From Halalkalibacter okhensis (GTDB taxonomy: Bacteria > Bacillota > Bacilli > Bacillales > Bacillaceae_D), in the NCBI RefSeq assembly GCF_000787375.1, contig NZ_JRJU01000035.1, positions 1 to 44,892 of the forward strand: a stretch of DNA of 44,892 nucleotides, read 5' to 3'. Position numbers and translations under genes: made by a program. The notes beneath the pieces are model-generated. The model did not search any database. It was not told where the DNA came from and saw nothing but the letters and a program-made list of their open reading frames with translations. Shown piece by piece: positions 23,853-32,399 of this stretch; position 1 is the stretch's first letter; every line of letters begins with the position of its first letter.

Positions 23853-24818
23853 GTGGCTCCTCGTATGTATGCAAACCTGAAGTGGATAATTGCAATAGCT
23901 TTCTTACTGACTTTTACCTATCCGCTTGTCACCTATATTCAAGCAGAGACCGTAACTAAAGAAGAAGCAATACAAGCGAAAGTAAACCATAAGGAAATTT
24001 TTGATGAAACCTTACACAAAGGAGCCCTACAAATTAGATATTTTGATTTAGAAGCGGACACCAAATCCGGTGATGCCATTTTAATAGAAAGTCCAGATGG
24101 AAAGAGAATGTTAATTGATGCAGGAATTGTGGACACGGGGGAGAAGCTTGATCATTATTTAGATCAATTAAACGTCAATCATCTTGATATAGCTGTAGCA
24201 ACCCACCCTCATCATGATCATATTGGCGGATATCATACGTTACTCAAGTCCAAACAAATCGACCTCTTCATTAGACCCAATTTAGAGCATCACACAGAGA
24301 CTTATCAAGTATTTAGGAATCTTCTTCGCGAACAAGCTATTACTGAACAGTTTGTAGCGGCGGAAGACCGCTTTACACTGGGCGATCATGTAGAAGTTGA
24401 AATTCTTGGTCCGAGTGAGGAAGAATTGATCCATGCTTATGAATCAGGGAAGTTATCAACGGCAAAAATGAATGATCGGTCGTTGGTACTTAAGGTCACG
24501 TATTTAAATCACACGTTTTTATTTACAGGAGATATATACAAAAAGAAGGAGCGAGAATTAATAAAGCTATATGGAGATAAGTTAGACGTAGATGTATTAC
24601 ACGCTCCTCACCATGGAGACCGTACATCCTCATCTCAAGCCTTCATTGATACGGTGAAGCCACAGCACACAATTATTAGTGCGAATATCCTTCAAAGTAA
24701 AAAAGTCTACAATCGATACGTGAAAAGCGGCAGCAACGTCTATGCAACAAGCAAGAACGGTACGATTTTACTCGTCTCAGATGGAGAAGATTTGACTGTT
24801 TTGAGTGAAGTGGAGTGA
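23853..24818 (+). CDS. Secreted metallo-beta-lactamase-fold hydrolase (ComEC C-domain-like)
   Basis: A 321-residue protein with an N-terminal signal/anchor (WIIAIAFLLTFTYPLVTYI). The metallo-beta-lactamase core has the metal motif THPHHDHIGG near residue 114, LFTGDIY near 226 and HAPHHGDRTSS near 250. The fold matches the C-terminal domain of ComEC/Rec2 and related secreted nucleases, so DNA or a nucleotide is a possible substrate, but no competence gene is nearby. GTG start with GAGGG 7 nt upstream; the ATG at 23865 is an alternative. Only 50 nt from the GDPD gene, so possibly co-transcribed. Confidence 0.8.
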   Translation: MAPRMYANLKWIIAIAFLLTFTYPLVTYIQAETVTKEEAIQAKVNHKEIFDETLHKGALQIRYFDLEADTKSGDAILIESPDGKRMLIDAGIVDTGEKLDHYLDQLNVNHLDIAVATHPHHDHIGGYHTLLKSKQIDLFIRPNLEHHTETYQVFRNLLREQAITEQFVAAEDRFTLGDHVEVEILGPSEEELIHAYESGKLSTAKMNDRSLVLKVTYLNHTFLFTGDIYKKKERELIKLYGDKLDVDVLHAPHHGDRTSSSQAFIDTVKPQHTIISANILQSKKVYNRYVKSGSNVYATSKNGTILLVSDGEDLTVLSEVE

Positions 24819-24882
24819 TGTTAGGAGGTAGTCTCTTCTATACAAGAGAGGACGTTTGTACAAGCTTAGGTTATACGGAAAT

Positions 24883-24931
24883 AGAGTCATTCATATTCCT
24901 TTACTGAAGAGGGAATGGGGTGACTCTTTTT
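24883..24931 (+). terminator. Terminator after the hydrolase gene
   Basis: AGAGTCA and TGACTCT with further pairing inside (ATTCC/GGAAT) are followed by TTTT. The stretch 24932-25075 shows two similar GTCAAAGGG words but no gene. Confidence 0.7.
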
Positions 24932-25075
24932 GATGAAATATGAAAAGGTCGGTCAAAGGGGAGAATGAGAGCTGTAACGGGTAGCGGGAAGAGAGTGAAG
25001 GTCACTCGTCAAAGGGAATTGAAACCGTAATGGACCAAAGAAAAAGGACTCATCCATTGAATACGTACCTATTCT

Positions 25076-25109
25076 CAAAAAAGAGACGAACAATTAGATG
25101 TTCATCTCT
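25076..25109 (-). terminator. Terminator of the ABC-F gene
   Basis: On the minus strand AGAGATGAAC and GTTCGTCTCT make a stem with one G-T pair, followed by a T run, 34 nt after the stop. Confidence 0.75.
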
Positions 25110-25142
25110 CTTATAATGAGAAAGCTGCCTCTTTTACTCCTC

Positions 25143-27077
25143 TTACTCCTGAAGTTCTTCCCATTCTTCCATTAGAGCTTCAATTTTTGCTTTTGCTTCA
25201 TCAATTTCCGCTTGAATGGTTTGCGCTTTTTCATGATCTGAATAAATAGAAGGGTCGCAAAGGTCATCTTCTTTTTCGGCCATTGACGTTTCTAGTGAGT
25301 CAATTTGACTTTCGATTTCCTCAATCCTACGTTGACGTTGACGTTCAGCTTTTTTGGCCTCTTTGTCTTGTTCGTATGAGCGCTTATCCGTCTGGGGTCC
25401 AGTTGTAGTTTGAGTTAAACTTGCGGCACGCTCTTGTTGATTTAGTAGTTCCCTTTGTTCGGTTTCGTTTTTCTTTTCCACATAATAATCATAATCGCCA
25501 AGATAATTCGTAATTTGTCCATCATCGAGTTCAGCCATTCTTGTTGCAATGCGATTTAAGAAATATCGGTCATGAGAAACAAAGAGTAACGTTCCTGGAT
25601 AATCAATAAGTGCATTTTCGAGAATTTCCTTTGCATCTAGGTCCAAATGGTTTGTTGGCTCATCGAGAATAAGGAGGTTTGCCTTTTTCATCATTAATTT
25701 GGCAAGAGCCAGTCTCGCCTTTTCTCCCCCACTTAATGTCGAAACAGGCTTTAAGACGTCATCCCCACTAAAGAGAAAGTTACCTAGTACCGTTCTGATT
25801 TCCTTTTCGGGTAAAAGTGAATGCTCATCCCACAACTCGTGCAACACAAGCTTGTTAGACTTTAAATTGGCTTGTTCTTGATCATAATAACCCACCGTCA
25901 CATTGCTCCCAAAACGAATCACGCCATCTTGTAAAGGAATATCTTTCATAAGAGCCTTTAGAAGTGTAGATTTCCCGGCACCATTTGGCCCGATAAGTGC
26001 AACACTTTCTTCGCGGTCAATCGCCAGGTTCAGCTGTTGAAAAATCGTTTCATCTCCATACGCAACATGAAGATCTGTTGCACGGATTACCTCTTTTCCA
26101 CTTTGACGTTCTATTGTAAACGAAAAAGAAGCCGATTTCTCAGAGCCAGCTGGGCGGTCTAGTAACGTCATTCGTTCAAGTTGTTTTCGGCGGCTTTGCG
26201 CTCGTTTGGTTGTTGAAGCTCTAGCAATATTTCTTTGAATAAAGTCTTCAAGCTTAGCAACTTCATCTTGTTGCTTCTCGTATTGTTTTAATTCGAGCTC
26301 ATAGCGTTTTGCTTTTTCGTCGAGATAAGCGCTATAATTGCCCGTGAATTTGGTTGATTTCGTCCGAGAGATTTCGACCACTTCTGTCACGATTTTATCT
26401 AAAAAGTAGCGGTCATGGGACACGATCAAAATCGCACCTCTATAACCAACTAAATATTGTTCAAGCCAAGTGAGCGTAGCAATATCTAGGTGGTTAGTTG
26501 GTTCGTCCAGAATAAGAAGGTCTGGCTTAGTTAACAATAACTTAGCTAACGCTAATCTCGTTTTTTGACCTCCACTTAATGTGGATATCTTTGTTTCATA
26601 ATCAAAATCACCAAAATTCATCCCTGCAAGCACACCGCGGATATCAGCTTCATATTGATAGCCACCCTTATCTTTAAAGGTGATTTGGAGCTGATCATAT
26701 TCTTTTAAAAGCTTGTTGTAACGATTTTCGTTTTGAAGCAAATTGGGATCAGACATTTGTACTTCCATGTCTCGAATTTGTTTCTCCATTTTCCGTAGAT
26801 GGGCAAAAACCGTTAACATCTCTTCCCAAATGGATAATTCGGATTCAAGACCAGTATTTTGAGCTAGATAGCCAAGTTCGGTCCCTTTTGGCATCATAAC
26901 TTGTCCACTATCATAAGAAAGTTGACCTGCAATGATTTTTAATAATGTTGATTTCCCGGCACCATTTCGACCAACAAGGGCCACTCGCTCACCGGTTTGA
27001 ATATCTAATTTAATATTTGATAAAATAGGATCAATTCCAAAAGATTTGCTAATATTGTTACATTGTAAAATAATCAT
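25143..27077 (-). CDS. ydiF: ABC-F family ATPase (YdiF-like)
   Basis: A 644-residue soluble protein with two ABC ATPase domains and no membrane helices. It belongs to the ABC-F class, whose members act on the ribosome. Domain 1: GRNGAGKSTLLK near residue 35, LSGGQKTRLALAKLL and LILDEPTNHLD. Domain 2: GPNGAGKSTLLK near 355, LSGGEKARLALAKLM and LILDEPTNHLD. A P-site-facing linker lies between them and a coiled-coil arm rich in E/R/K/Q makes up the last 90 residues. Second ATG chosen: AGGA is 9 nt before it. It corresponds in place and size to B. subtilis YdiF. Confidence 0.93.
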   Translation of the reverse strand: MIILQCNNISKSFGIDPILSNIKLDIQTGERVALVGRNGAGKSTLLKIIAGQLSYDSGQVMMPKGTELGYLAQNTGLESELSIWEEMLTVFAHLRKMEKQIRDMEVQMSDPNLLQNENRYNKLLKEYDQLQITFKDKGGYQYEADIRGVLAGMNFGDFDYETKISTLSGGQKTRLALAKLLLTKPDLLILDEPTNHLDIATLTWLEQYLVGYRGAILIVSHDRYFLDKIVTEVVEISRTKSTKFTGNYSAYLDEKAKRYELELKQYEKQQDEVAKLEDFIQRNIARASTTKRAQSRRKQLERMTLLDRPAGSEKSASFSFTIERQSGKEVIRATDLHVAYGDETIFQQLNLAIDREESVALIGPNGAGKSTLLKALMKDIPLQDGVIRFGSNVTVGYYDQEQANLKSNKLVLHELWDEHSLLPEKEIRTVLGNFLFSGDDVLKPVSTLSGGEKARLALAKLMMKKANLLILDEPTNHLDLDAKEILENALIDYPGTLLFVSHDRYFLNRIATRMAELDDGQITNYLGDYDYYVEKKNETEQRELLNQQERAASLTQTTTGPQTDKRSYEQDKEAKKAERQRQRRIEEIESQIDSLETSMAEKEDDLCDPSIYSDHEKAQTIQAEIDEAKAKIEALMEEWEELQE

Positions 27078-27157
27078 CGATTTCATTCCTAACTAATAAA
27101 ATCTATTCCTTTTTATAAAAGCTATGTTTTTATTTGAAAAGTACTTCCAAAGTGGCA

Positions 27158-27286
27158 ATGGCTCCGCACGCCGTACGCCTTTTGAGAAACCCATTCAAAA
27201 GGCTAAAGAGCAAACGACGGCTCCGCTCATTGCTAAGAGGTAACACAAAAAAAGGGAACCCCGTCCTTTTTTTGTGTTACCTCTTA
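27158..27286. repeat. Composite palindromic repeat element
   Basis: Three nested structures occur in about 130 bp. There is a 22-bp perfect inverted repeat (27234-27255 and 27265-27286) that includes seven A's and seven T's. A hairpin GCCTTTTGA...TTCAAAAGGC lies to its left, and GGCTCCGC occurs twice, between GCAAT and ATTGC. The outer structure looks like a small non-coding mobile repeat (MITE- or REP-like). It could also serve as a bidirectional terminator between ydiF and rex, since both strands carry a T run. Confidence 0.6.
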
Positions 27287-27330
27287 AGTGTATCGTAGAA
27301 TGTATCTTTCAACAACTTCATGAACAGAAG

Positions 27331-27367
27331 TGTGAAACGATTACAAACCCTGTGAAATAGTGTACAA
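27331..27367 (+). promoter_or_regulatory. Two weak Rex-like sites upstream of rex
   Basis: TGTGAAACGATTACAA (27331-27346) and TGTGAAATAGTGTACAA (27351-27367) each keep the TGTGAA half and part of the ACAA half of the Rex consensus TTGTGAAATNNNTTCACAA. They could mean autoregulation, but the second half-sites are poor. Confidence 0.35.
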
Positions 27368-27418
27368 TAACGGTAGTCTTGAGTTGCCAACTTGACGATG
27401 GTAGGAGGGAGGCAATGA

Positions 27419-28057
27419 ATGAAAATTGATCAAACAAAGATACCTCAAGCAACGGCCAAACGCTTGCCGCTTTATTATCGCTTTTTAGAGAATTTGTCTG
27501 CTTCAGGAAAGCAACGGGTTTCATCGACAGAATTAAGTGAGGCAGTGAAAGTCGATTCTGCCACAATTAGGCGTGACTTCTCTTATTTTGGAGCACTAGG
27601 GAAAAAGGGATATGGGTACAATGTGAATTATTTACTTTCCTTTTTTCGTAAAACGCTAGATCAAGACGAGCTAACGAAAGTCGTTCTTGTTGGAGTTGGA
27701 AATCTCGGAACGGCCTTTTTACATTACAATTTTTCTAAAAATAATAATACACGAATCGTGATGGCTTTTGATGTGGATGAACAGAAAATCGGTCAGGAAA
27801 TTGGCGAGGTAACGGTTCACCATTTAAGTGATCTTGAGAAGGTAATTGATCCAGAAGTGACGGTTGCAATTTTGACTGTGCCACAAGTTGCTGCACAGAA
27901 AATTGCCGATCAATTAGTCGCAGCTGGAATACAAGGAATTTTAAATTTTACACCGGCTAGACTTGATGTGCCAGAAAGTGTACGCGTACACCATATTGAT
28001 CTATCGGTTGAGTTACAAGCATTGGTTTATTTCTTAAAGCATTATTCAGAATCGTAG
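27419..28057 (+). CDS. rex: Redox-sensing transcriptional repressor Rex
   Basis: A 212-residue repressor that senses the NADH/NAD+ ratio. The N-terminal winged-helix domain includes [25 protein letters not shown] (split: [22 protein letters not shown]) and contacts DNA. The Rossmann domain begins with [16 protein letters not shown] near residue 86 and continues through [10 protein letters not shown]. Length matches B. subtilis Rex. The ATG has GGAGGGAGG upstream. tatA and tatC follow, as in B. subtilis. A good Rex operator lies 1.1 kb downstream before the DoxX genes. Confidence 0.96.
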   Translation: MKIDQTKIPQATAKRLPLYYRFLENLSASGKQRVSSTELSEAVKVDSATIRRDFSYFGALGKKGYGYNVNYLLSFFRKTLDQDELTKVVLVGVGNLGTAFLHYNFSKNNNTRIVMAFDVDEQKIGQEIGEVTVHHLSDLEKVIDPEVTVAILTVPQVAAQKIADQLVAAGIQGILNFTPARLDVPESVRVHHIDLSVELQALVYFLKHYSES

Positions 28058-28126
28058 AATAAACGAAGCCATTGCTATCTATTTCGACACAATCTATAAT
28101 GAATTTAGGACAAGGAGGTGCTACCT

Positions 28127-28306
28127 ATGGGTGGATTAGGAGCAGGCAGCATTGCGTTAATTGCGATCGTTGCTTTACTAATTTTTGGTCCAAAGAAATT
28201 GCCAGAGTTAGGAAAGGCTGCTGGGAATACATTACGTGAATTTAAAAACGCAACAAAAGGCTTAGCAGATGAAGATGATAAGAAAAAAGATAACGATAAA
28301 GCCTAA
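28127..28306 (+). CDS. tatA: Twin-arginine translocase subunit TatA
   Basis: A 59-residue TatA/E-type protein. It has one N-terminal transmembrane helix (AGSIALIAIVALLIFGPKKLPEL), the FGPKKLPELG hinge, an amphipathic helix (GKAAGNTLREFKNATKG) and a charged tail. It forms the pore for export of folded twin-arginine proteins. The true start is the ATG at 28127, 7 nt after AAGGAGGTG; a GTG three codons up lies inside that site. tatC follows after 17 nt. Confidence 0.95.
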   Translation: MGGLGAGSIALIAIVALLIFGPKKLPELGKAAGNTLREFKNATKGLADEDDKKKDNDKA

Positions 28307-28323
28307 ATAGGAAGGGTCTATAA

Positions 28324-29076
28324 ATGGAAAAAAGAGACATGTCGGTAATGGACCACATAGTGGAGCTTAGACGAAGAATTATTGTTACTTTAGTCTTCTT
28401 CATCGTGGCATTAATTGCCGGCTTCTTTTTAGCTACACCGCTAATTTCGTATTTGCAAAGCACACCTACAGCACAAGATTTACCAATGAATGCTTTTAAG
28501 ATGACAGATCCCATTCGAATATTTATGACGTTTGCTTTTGCGAGTGCTCTTATTATTACTTTCCCGGTTATTTTGTATCAGCTTTGGGCATTTGTAAGTC
28601 CGGGTTTGCATGAGAAGGAACAAAAAGCAACACTTGCGTATATTCCATTTGCATTTATATTATTTTTAGCGGGTCTGTCGTTTGCGTATTTTGTTCTTTT
28701 CCCATTTTTAGTTCAATTTATGAGCAGCTTATCAGAGCGATTAGGGATTACAGAACAATATGGAGTAAACGAATATTTTTCTTTCCTTTTTCAAGTGACC
28801 TTGCCGTTTGGTTTGCTCTTTCAATTACCGGTCGTTGTCATGTTTTTTACTCGATTAGGTATGCTGACACCGAGTTTTCTAGCCCAGGTGAGGAAATTTG
28901 CTTATTTTATTTTGTTGGTCATTGCGGGTTTTATCACACCGCCAGAAATCTTATCTCATTTGATGGTGACATTGCCACTACTTCTTCTATATGAATTTAG
29001 TATTTGGGTGTCTTACCTGACGTATCGGAAGGTCCAACGACTAGAAAAAGAACGAGAAAATTCTTCAAAAGAGTGA
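28324..29076 (+). CDS. tatC: Twin-arginine translocase subunit TatC
   Basis: A 250-residue polytopic membrane protein that binds the twin-arginine signal peptide. The family opening MSVMDHIVELRRRIIVTL, the PLWAFVSPGLHEKEQK-like loop (here YQLWAFVSPGLHEKEQ near residue 86) and the second conserved loop FQVTLPFGLLFQLPVV near 155 are present; six helices are predicted. With TatA it makes a minimal Gram-positive Tat system. No Tat substrate gene is adjacent, unlike tatAd-tatCd/phoD. Confidence 0.95.
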   Translation: MEKRDMSVMDHIVELRRRIIVTLVFFIVALIAGFFLATPLISYLQSTPTAQDLPMNAFKMTDPIRIFMTFAFASALIITFPVILYQLWAFVSPGLHEKEQKATLAYIPFAFILFLAGLSFAYFVLFPFLVQFMSSLSERLGITEQYGVNEYFSFLFQVTLPFGLLFQLPVVVMFFTRLGMLTPSFLAQVRKFAYFILLVIAGFITPPEILSHLMVTLPLLLLYEFSIWVSYLTYRKVQRLEKERENSSKE

Positions 29077-29104
29077 CATGCATCACAGCATTCACTCTTT
29101 TTTT
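29069..29104 (+). terminator. Terminator after tatC
   Basis: AAGAGTGA and TTCACTCTT overlap the tatC stop and are followed by a T run. Confidence 0.85.
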
Positions 29105-29113
29105 ACGTCAACT

Positions 29114-29133
29114 ATGTGAAACATTGAACAAAC
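29114..29133 (+). repeat. 20-bp repeat upstream of doxX copy 1
   Basis: ATGTGAAACATTGAACAAAC is identical to 29855-29874 upstream of the second DoxX gene. It keeps the TGTGAA half of a Rex site and an ACAA end. It marks the left edge of the duplicated unit or is a shared regulatory site. Confidence 0.7.
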
Positions 29134-29197
29134 TTTGACAAAAGGCTTAAGGGTGTAGAAAAAAGGTAGGGAGTATTCTATACTATGAGTGTAGAGG

Positions 29198-29215
29198 TTG
29201 TGAAAAACTTCACAT
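29198..29215 (+). promoter_or_regulatory. Predicted Rex operator
   Basis: TTGTGAAAAACTTCACAT fits the Rex consensus TTGTGAAATnnnTTCACAA in both half-sites, with one mismatch at the last base and a near-perfect palindrome. It lies 96 bp before the first DoxX gene, whose neighbour 1.1 kb upstream encodes Rex. Repression at low NADH and derepression on oxygen limitation is the expected behaviour. Confidence 0.65.
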
Positions 29216-29310
29216 AAAAGTGTGAGGAGAAAAACGTAAAGTGAATGATCTAGCATGAAACATCACATTGTTATGTGGGTTTAAATAAATCACCTAAAGG
29301 GGGACTTACA

Positions 29311-29841
29311 ATGATCGGTCAATTTTTCAGAGAAAACAAGTATGTTGCGGGAGTATGGTTATTCTTACGAGTGTATCTAGGGTGGTCTTGGTTGACAGCA
29401 GGATGGGGCAAAGTAACAGGGGACTTTAATGCAGGAGGGTATTTACAAGGATCTGTCGCTAACCCAGTCATGGGTGGGGAAGAGCTACTATATCCGAACT
29501 ATGTAGCATTTTTAGAAAATGTAGCAATTCCATTTGCAGATACGTTTAGCGTCATGGTGGCATGGGGAGAGTTGTTCGTAGGACTAGGACTTATATTAGG
29601 AGTATTCACATCAGCAGCAGCATTCTTTGGAGTAGTGATGAATATGTCATTCTTATTTGCCGGAACGATTTCTACTAACCCATGGATGATCTTAATCTCT
29701 ATGTTCATTTTAGCAGCAGGAGCAAACGCAGGACGTTACGGTGGAGATAGATGGGTGTTGCCTTACTTGAAAAGTGTTGTTTTTAAAGGAAGAACCAGTG
29801 AAAAAGGAATAGGTGGAGCGAAATTAAAAGAAGCCATCTAA
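29311..29841 (+). CDS. DoxX family membrane protein, copy 1
   Basis: A 176-residue protein with four predicted helices. The DoxX family includes subunits of terminal quinol oxidases and thiosulfate:quinone oxidoreductases, and proteins linked to oxidative stress. Visible: FLRVYLGWSWLTAGWGKVTG near residue 18, VMVAWGELFVGLGLILGVF near 80 and MNMSFLFAGTISTNPWMIL near 110. The open frame extends 12 codons upstream, but the ATG at 29311 follows AAAGGGGG. It is followed by a near-copy; a Rex operator lies upstream, hinting at a redox-controlled role. Confidence 0.85.
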   Translation: MIGQFFRENKYVAGVWLFLRVYLGWSWLTAGWGKVTGDFNAGGYLQGSVANPVMGGEELLYPNYVAFLENVAIPFADTFSVMVAWGELFVGLGLILGVFTSAAAFFGVVMNMSFLFAGTISTNPWMILISMFILAAGANAGRYGGDRWVLPYLKSVVFKGRTSEKGIGGAKLKEAI

Positions 29842-29854
29842 GCTGTACAATCGA

Positions 29855-29874
29855 ATGTGAAACATTGAACAAAC
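29855..29874 (+). repeat. 20-bp repeat upstream of doxX copy 2
   Basis: Second copy of the 20-mer at 29114-29133. Here it is only 21 nt before the DoxX start, so the sequence between repeat and gene, including the good Rex site, is missing from the second copy. Confidence 0.7.
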
Positions 29875-29895
29875 AAAAAATGAGGGGGACTTACA

Positions 29896-30432
29896 ATGAT
29901 CGGACAATTTTTTAGAGAAAATAAATATATGGCAGGAATTTGGTTAGTATTACGAGTGTATCTAGGATGGTCTTGGTTAACAGCAGGATGGGGCAAGGTA
30001 ACAGGGGACTTTAATGCAGGAGGGTATTTACAAGGATCTGTTGCCAATCCAGTCATGAGTGGGGAAGCGTTGATGTATCCGAACTACGTATCATTTTTAG
30101 AGAGTGTAGCGATTCCGTACGCAGATACCTTTAGTGTGATGGTAGCATGGGGAGAGTTGTTCGTAGGGTTAGGCCTCATATTAGGAGTATTCACATCAGC
30201 GGCAGCATTCTTTGGAGTAGTGATGAATATGTCATTCTTATTTGCTGGAACGATTTCTTCTAATCCATGGATGATCTTAATATCAATGTTTATTTTAGTA
30301 GCAGGAGCAAACGCAGGACGTTACGGTGGAGATAGATGGGTATTGCCTTACTTAAAGAGTATGATATTCAAAGGAAGAAACAATGAAAAGGGCTTCGGAG
30401 CAACTGGTAAAGGATTAAGAGAAGCAATGTAA
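29896..30432 (+). CDS. DoxX family membrane protein, copy 2
   Basis: A 178-residue paralogue of the preceding gene. Most residues are identical from the start through residue 160; the last 15 (NNEKGFGATGKGLREAM) differ. Most nucleotide differences are in third codon positions, so both copies have been under selection since a local duplication. The ribosome site GAGGGGGACTTACA is nearly the same as in copy 1. It probably depends on read-through from the upstream Rex-controlled promoter because little regulatory sequence lies between the genes. Its membrane partner is unknown. Confidence 0.85.
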   Translation: MIGQFFRENKYMAGIWLVLRVYLGWSWLTAGWGKVTGDFNAGGYLQGSVANPVMSGEALMYPNYVSFLESVAIPYADTFSVMVAWGELFVGLGLILGVFTSAAAFFGVVMNMSFLFAGTISSNPWMILISMFILVAGANAGRYGGDRWVLPYLKSMIFKGRNNEKGFGATGKGLREAM

Positions 30433-30437
30433 GTTTC

Positions 30438-30472
30438 ATAAGAGGTAAACTCAAAAGGGGTTTACCTCTTAT
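30438..30472 (+). terminator. Stem-loop after the DoxX pair
   Basis: A 13-bp perfect stem (30438-30450 and 30460-30472) just after the stop. The T run is short (ATTGCTGTTG), so termination may be weak. Confidence 0.6.
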
Positions 30473-30537
30473 TGCTGTTGTGATAGGGGGCAAGTAGTGT
30501 TCCTAGGATCTGACTTATGGTATGATACAGCTATAAT

Positions 30538-30554
30538 ATTTCGAAATGCGAAAT
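30538..30554 (+). promoter_or_regulatory. Operator-like palindrome upstream of the MFS gene
   Basis: ATTTCG-AAATG-CGAAAT overlaps the end of a TATAAT element (30532-30537). The position just after a -10 box suits a TetR- or MarR-type repressor, but no such regulator gene is in the window. Confidence 0.4.
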
Positions 30555-30567
30555 GGTGTGAAGAATA

Positions 30568-31980
30568 ATGAAAGTTTCGGGAAAATGGATGGTTGTTGTA
30601 GCTGTGCTACTCGGATCATTTACAATGATTTTAAATAACAGCATGTTAAATCCAGCGGTACCGCAGTTGATGAATGTATTTCACTCGGATGCAGTTGCAA
30701 CTGGATGGGTCATAACCATTTTTATGGTGACAATGGGAATGACGGTACCTGTAACGGGTTATCTCGGTGATCGTTTTGGAAAAAAGAAGCTTTATATTAT
30801 TGGGCTGGCTATTTTTGTATTAGGATCATTACTCGGCTCCCTTTCATGGAATCTTAGTTCTTTAATTATCTTTCGAGGGCTCCAAGGTGTTGGCGGTGGT
30901 ATTATGATGCCTCTATCTATGGCGCTTATTTTCGAAGCATTTCCTCGAAAGGAACGCGGTTTGGCAACGGGAGTATGGGGCATATCAGCCATGATGGCAC
31001 CAACGATTGGACCGACCTTTGGAGGATTCCTACTAGAAACATTAGATTGGACATATTTATTTCTAGTGAATGTTCCCTTTGGCCTTTTGGGTCTCTGGTT
31101 TGCATTCCGCTATTTACCAACTACAACAGCAAATAAACAAATTACCTTTGATAAATACGGGTTTTTAACAATTACTTTTGGTGTCGGATTGATATTATAT
31201 TCATTAGGCAGAATGTCCGAACTTGCTCATTTAACCAACCCAGTGAATCTTGCGTTAGTGGCAGTTGGCATCATACTTATATATATATTTGTTCAAATTG
31301 AACGAAAAGAGGAACAACCTTTATTAGACTTAGCCTTGTTTCGTGTACCGGCCTATACATATAGCATGGTTATCGCAAGTGTTTCATCTGTTGGATTGTT
31401 TGCGGGGTTGTTTTTAATTCCGCTGTTAATTCAACAAGTATATGGGTTTGGACCAATCATGACTGGGTTAATCTTCTTGCCATCCGCTTTATTAACAGGT
31501 GTATTTATGAGTGTAGGTGGACGCATTCTAGATCGAAAAGGAGCAACGGGAATTATTTCTACCGGTCTCATTGTCGTAGCAATTGGAACGTTCCCTCTTG
31601 GATTTTTGAGTCTAGAGACGTCAATTGCATTAATTTTCTTTTGGATGGCTATTCGAGGAATTGGTATGGGGTTAAGCAGCATGCCATCAACTACGACAGG
31701 GATGAATGCCATTCCTAGCCATTTGATCTCTAGAGGTTCTGCGATGAATAACGTTGTCAGACAGATGAGTTCGGCATTAGGGATTGTATTTGTTTCCATT
31801 TACTATGAAGTGAGAAGAGGGCAATTAATGGCTAGTCTCGGTTCGTTAGAAGAGGCAAGCCTTCAAGCCATTAATGAAGGGTTCATGGTCATTGCTGTAG
31901 TAACGGCGATTTCCATTCCAATTGCGTTCTTACTTGAAAAAGCAGCAAGCAAAGACGAAAAGATGACTTCAAGTACGTAG
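30568..31980 (+). CDS. MFS multidrug exporter, DHA2 (EmrB/QacA) type
   Basis: A 470-residue proton-driven exporter with about 14 predicted helices. Family motif A occurs as GYLGDRFGKKKLYIIG near residue 64. The motif C-like GVWGISAMMAPTIGPTFGGFL near 140 is the antiporter signature, and the RGLQGVGGGIMMPLSMALI stretch near 105 is typical of DHA2. The C-terminus is short and charged. It stands alone between terminators. The substrate (drug, dye, lipid precursor) cannot be told from sequence. Confidence 0.9.
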   Translation: MKVSGKWMVVVAVLLGSFTMILNNSMLNPAVPQLMNVFHSDAVATGWVITIFMVTMGMTVPVTGYLGDRFGKKKLYIIGLAIFVLGSLLGSLSWNLSSLIIFRGLQGVGGGIMMPLSMALIFEAFPRKERGLATGVWGISAMMAPTIGPTFGGFLLETLDWTYLFLVNVPFGLLGLWFAFRYLPTTTANKQITFDKYGFLTITFGVGLILYSLGRMSELAHLTNPVNLALVAVGIILIYIFVQIERKEEQPLLDLALFRVPAYTYSMVIASVSSVGLFAGLFLIPLLIQQVYGFGPIMTGLIFLPSALLTGVFMSVGGRILDRKGATGIISTGLIVVAIGTFPLGFLSLETSIALIFFWMAIRGIGMGLSSMPSTTTGMNAIPSHLISRGSAMNNVVRQMSSALGIVFVSIYYEVRRGQLMASLGSLEEASLQAINEGFMVIAVVTAISIPIAFLLEKAASKDEKMTSST

Positions 31981-32041
31981 AAATGTAATGCGTCACGCTA
32001 ACGTTGGGGTAGTGGCGAGATTTAATGATATATGGCAGGAG

Positions 32042-32078
32042 AAAAAGCTATGAATTGTTTTTAATTCATGGCTTTTTT
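32042..32078 (+). terminator. Terminator after the MFS gene
   Basis: AAAAAGCTATGAATT and AATTCATGGCTTTTTT enclose a short loop. Confidence 0.9.
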
Positions 32079-32243
32079 AATTGGGCCAAGCACGAGTTTC
32101 CTTACTCCAGATAATCATGACCTTCATGGGAGAGATGAGAGCCGTAGGCCAAAGGTCCATAGCTTTTTTTAAGAGCTGGAATGAAAAGAAGTACAAGTTG
32201 CATATAAAACAAATAAGAAGCAAAAATCAGAAGGTGATCAAGC

Positions 32244-32330
32244 GTGAATGTTAAACAAAGAGTGACGATATCGTTAGTTTTATTGCTGAGCTTGCTGTTG
32301 CTATCTTTTGTCAGAGTTTCTTTAGGCTAA
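32244..32330 (+). CDS. Possible 28-residue hydrophobic peptide
   Basis: A GTG codon 7-8 nt after AAGGTGATC opens a 28-codon frame that ends in TAA: MNVKQRVTISLVLLLSLLLLSF followed by VRVSLG (written here in two parts of MNVKQRVTISLVLLLS and LLLLSFVRVSLG). It would form one membrane helix with a basic N-terminus, like small membrane peptides or type I toxins. No antisense RNA promoter is evident by eye. The rest of 31981-32399 holds only terminators. Speculative. Confidence 0.4.
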   Translation: MNVKQRVTISLVLLLSLLLLSFVRVSLG

Positions 32331-32332
32331 GA

Positions 32333-32394
32333 CAAAAAAATACCTCTGCATAATTGAAGGACCTCAAGTGTTTTGGGCCCTTCATATTGCGGAG
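32333..32394 (-). terminator. Terminator of ydiL-ydiK
   Basis: On the minus strand CTCCGCAATATGAAGGGCC pairs with GGTCCTTCAATTATGCAGAG around a 13-nt loop; ATTTTTTT follows the right arm. It lies directly downstream of ydiK. Confidence 0.8.
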
Positions 32395-32399
32395 ATATG

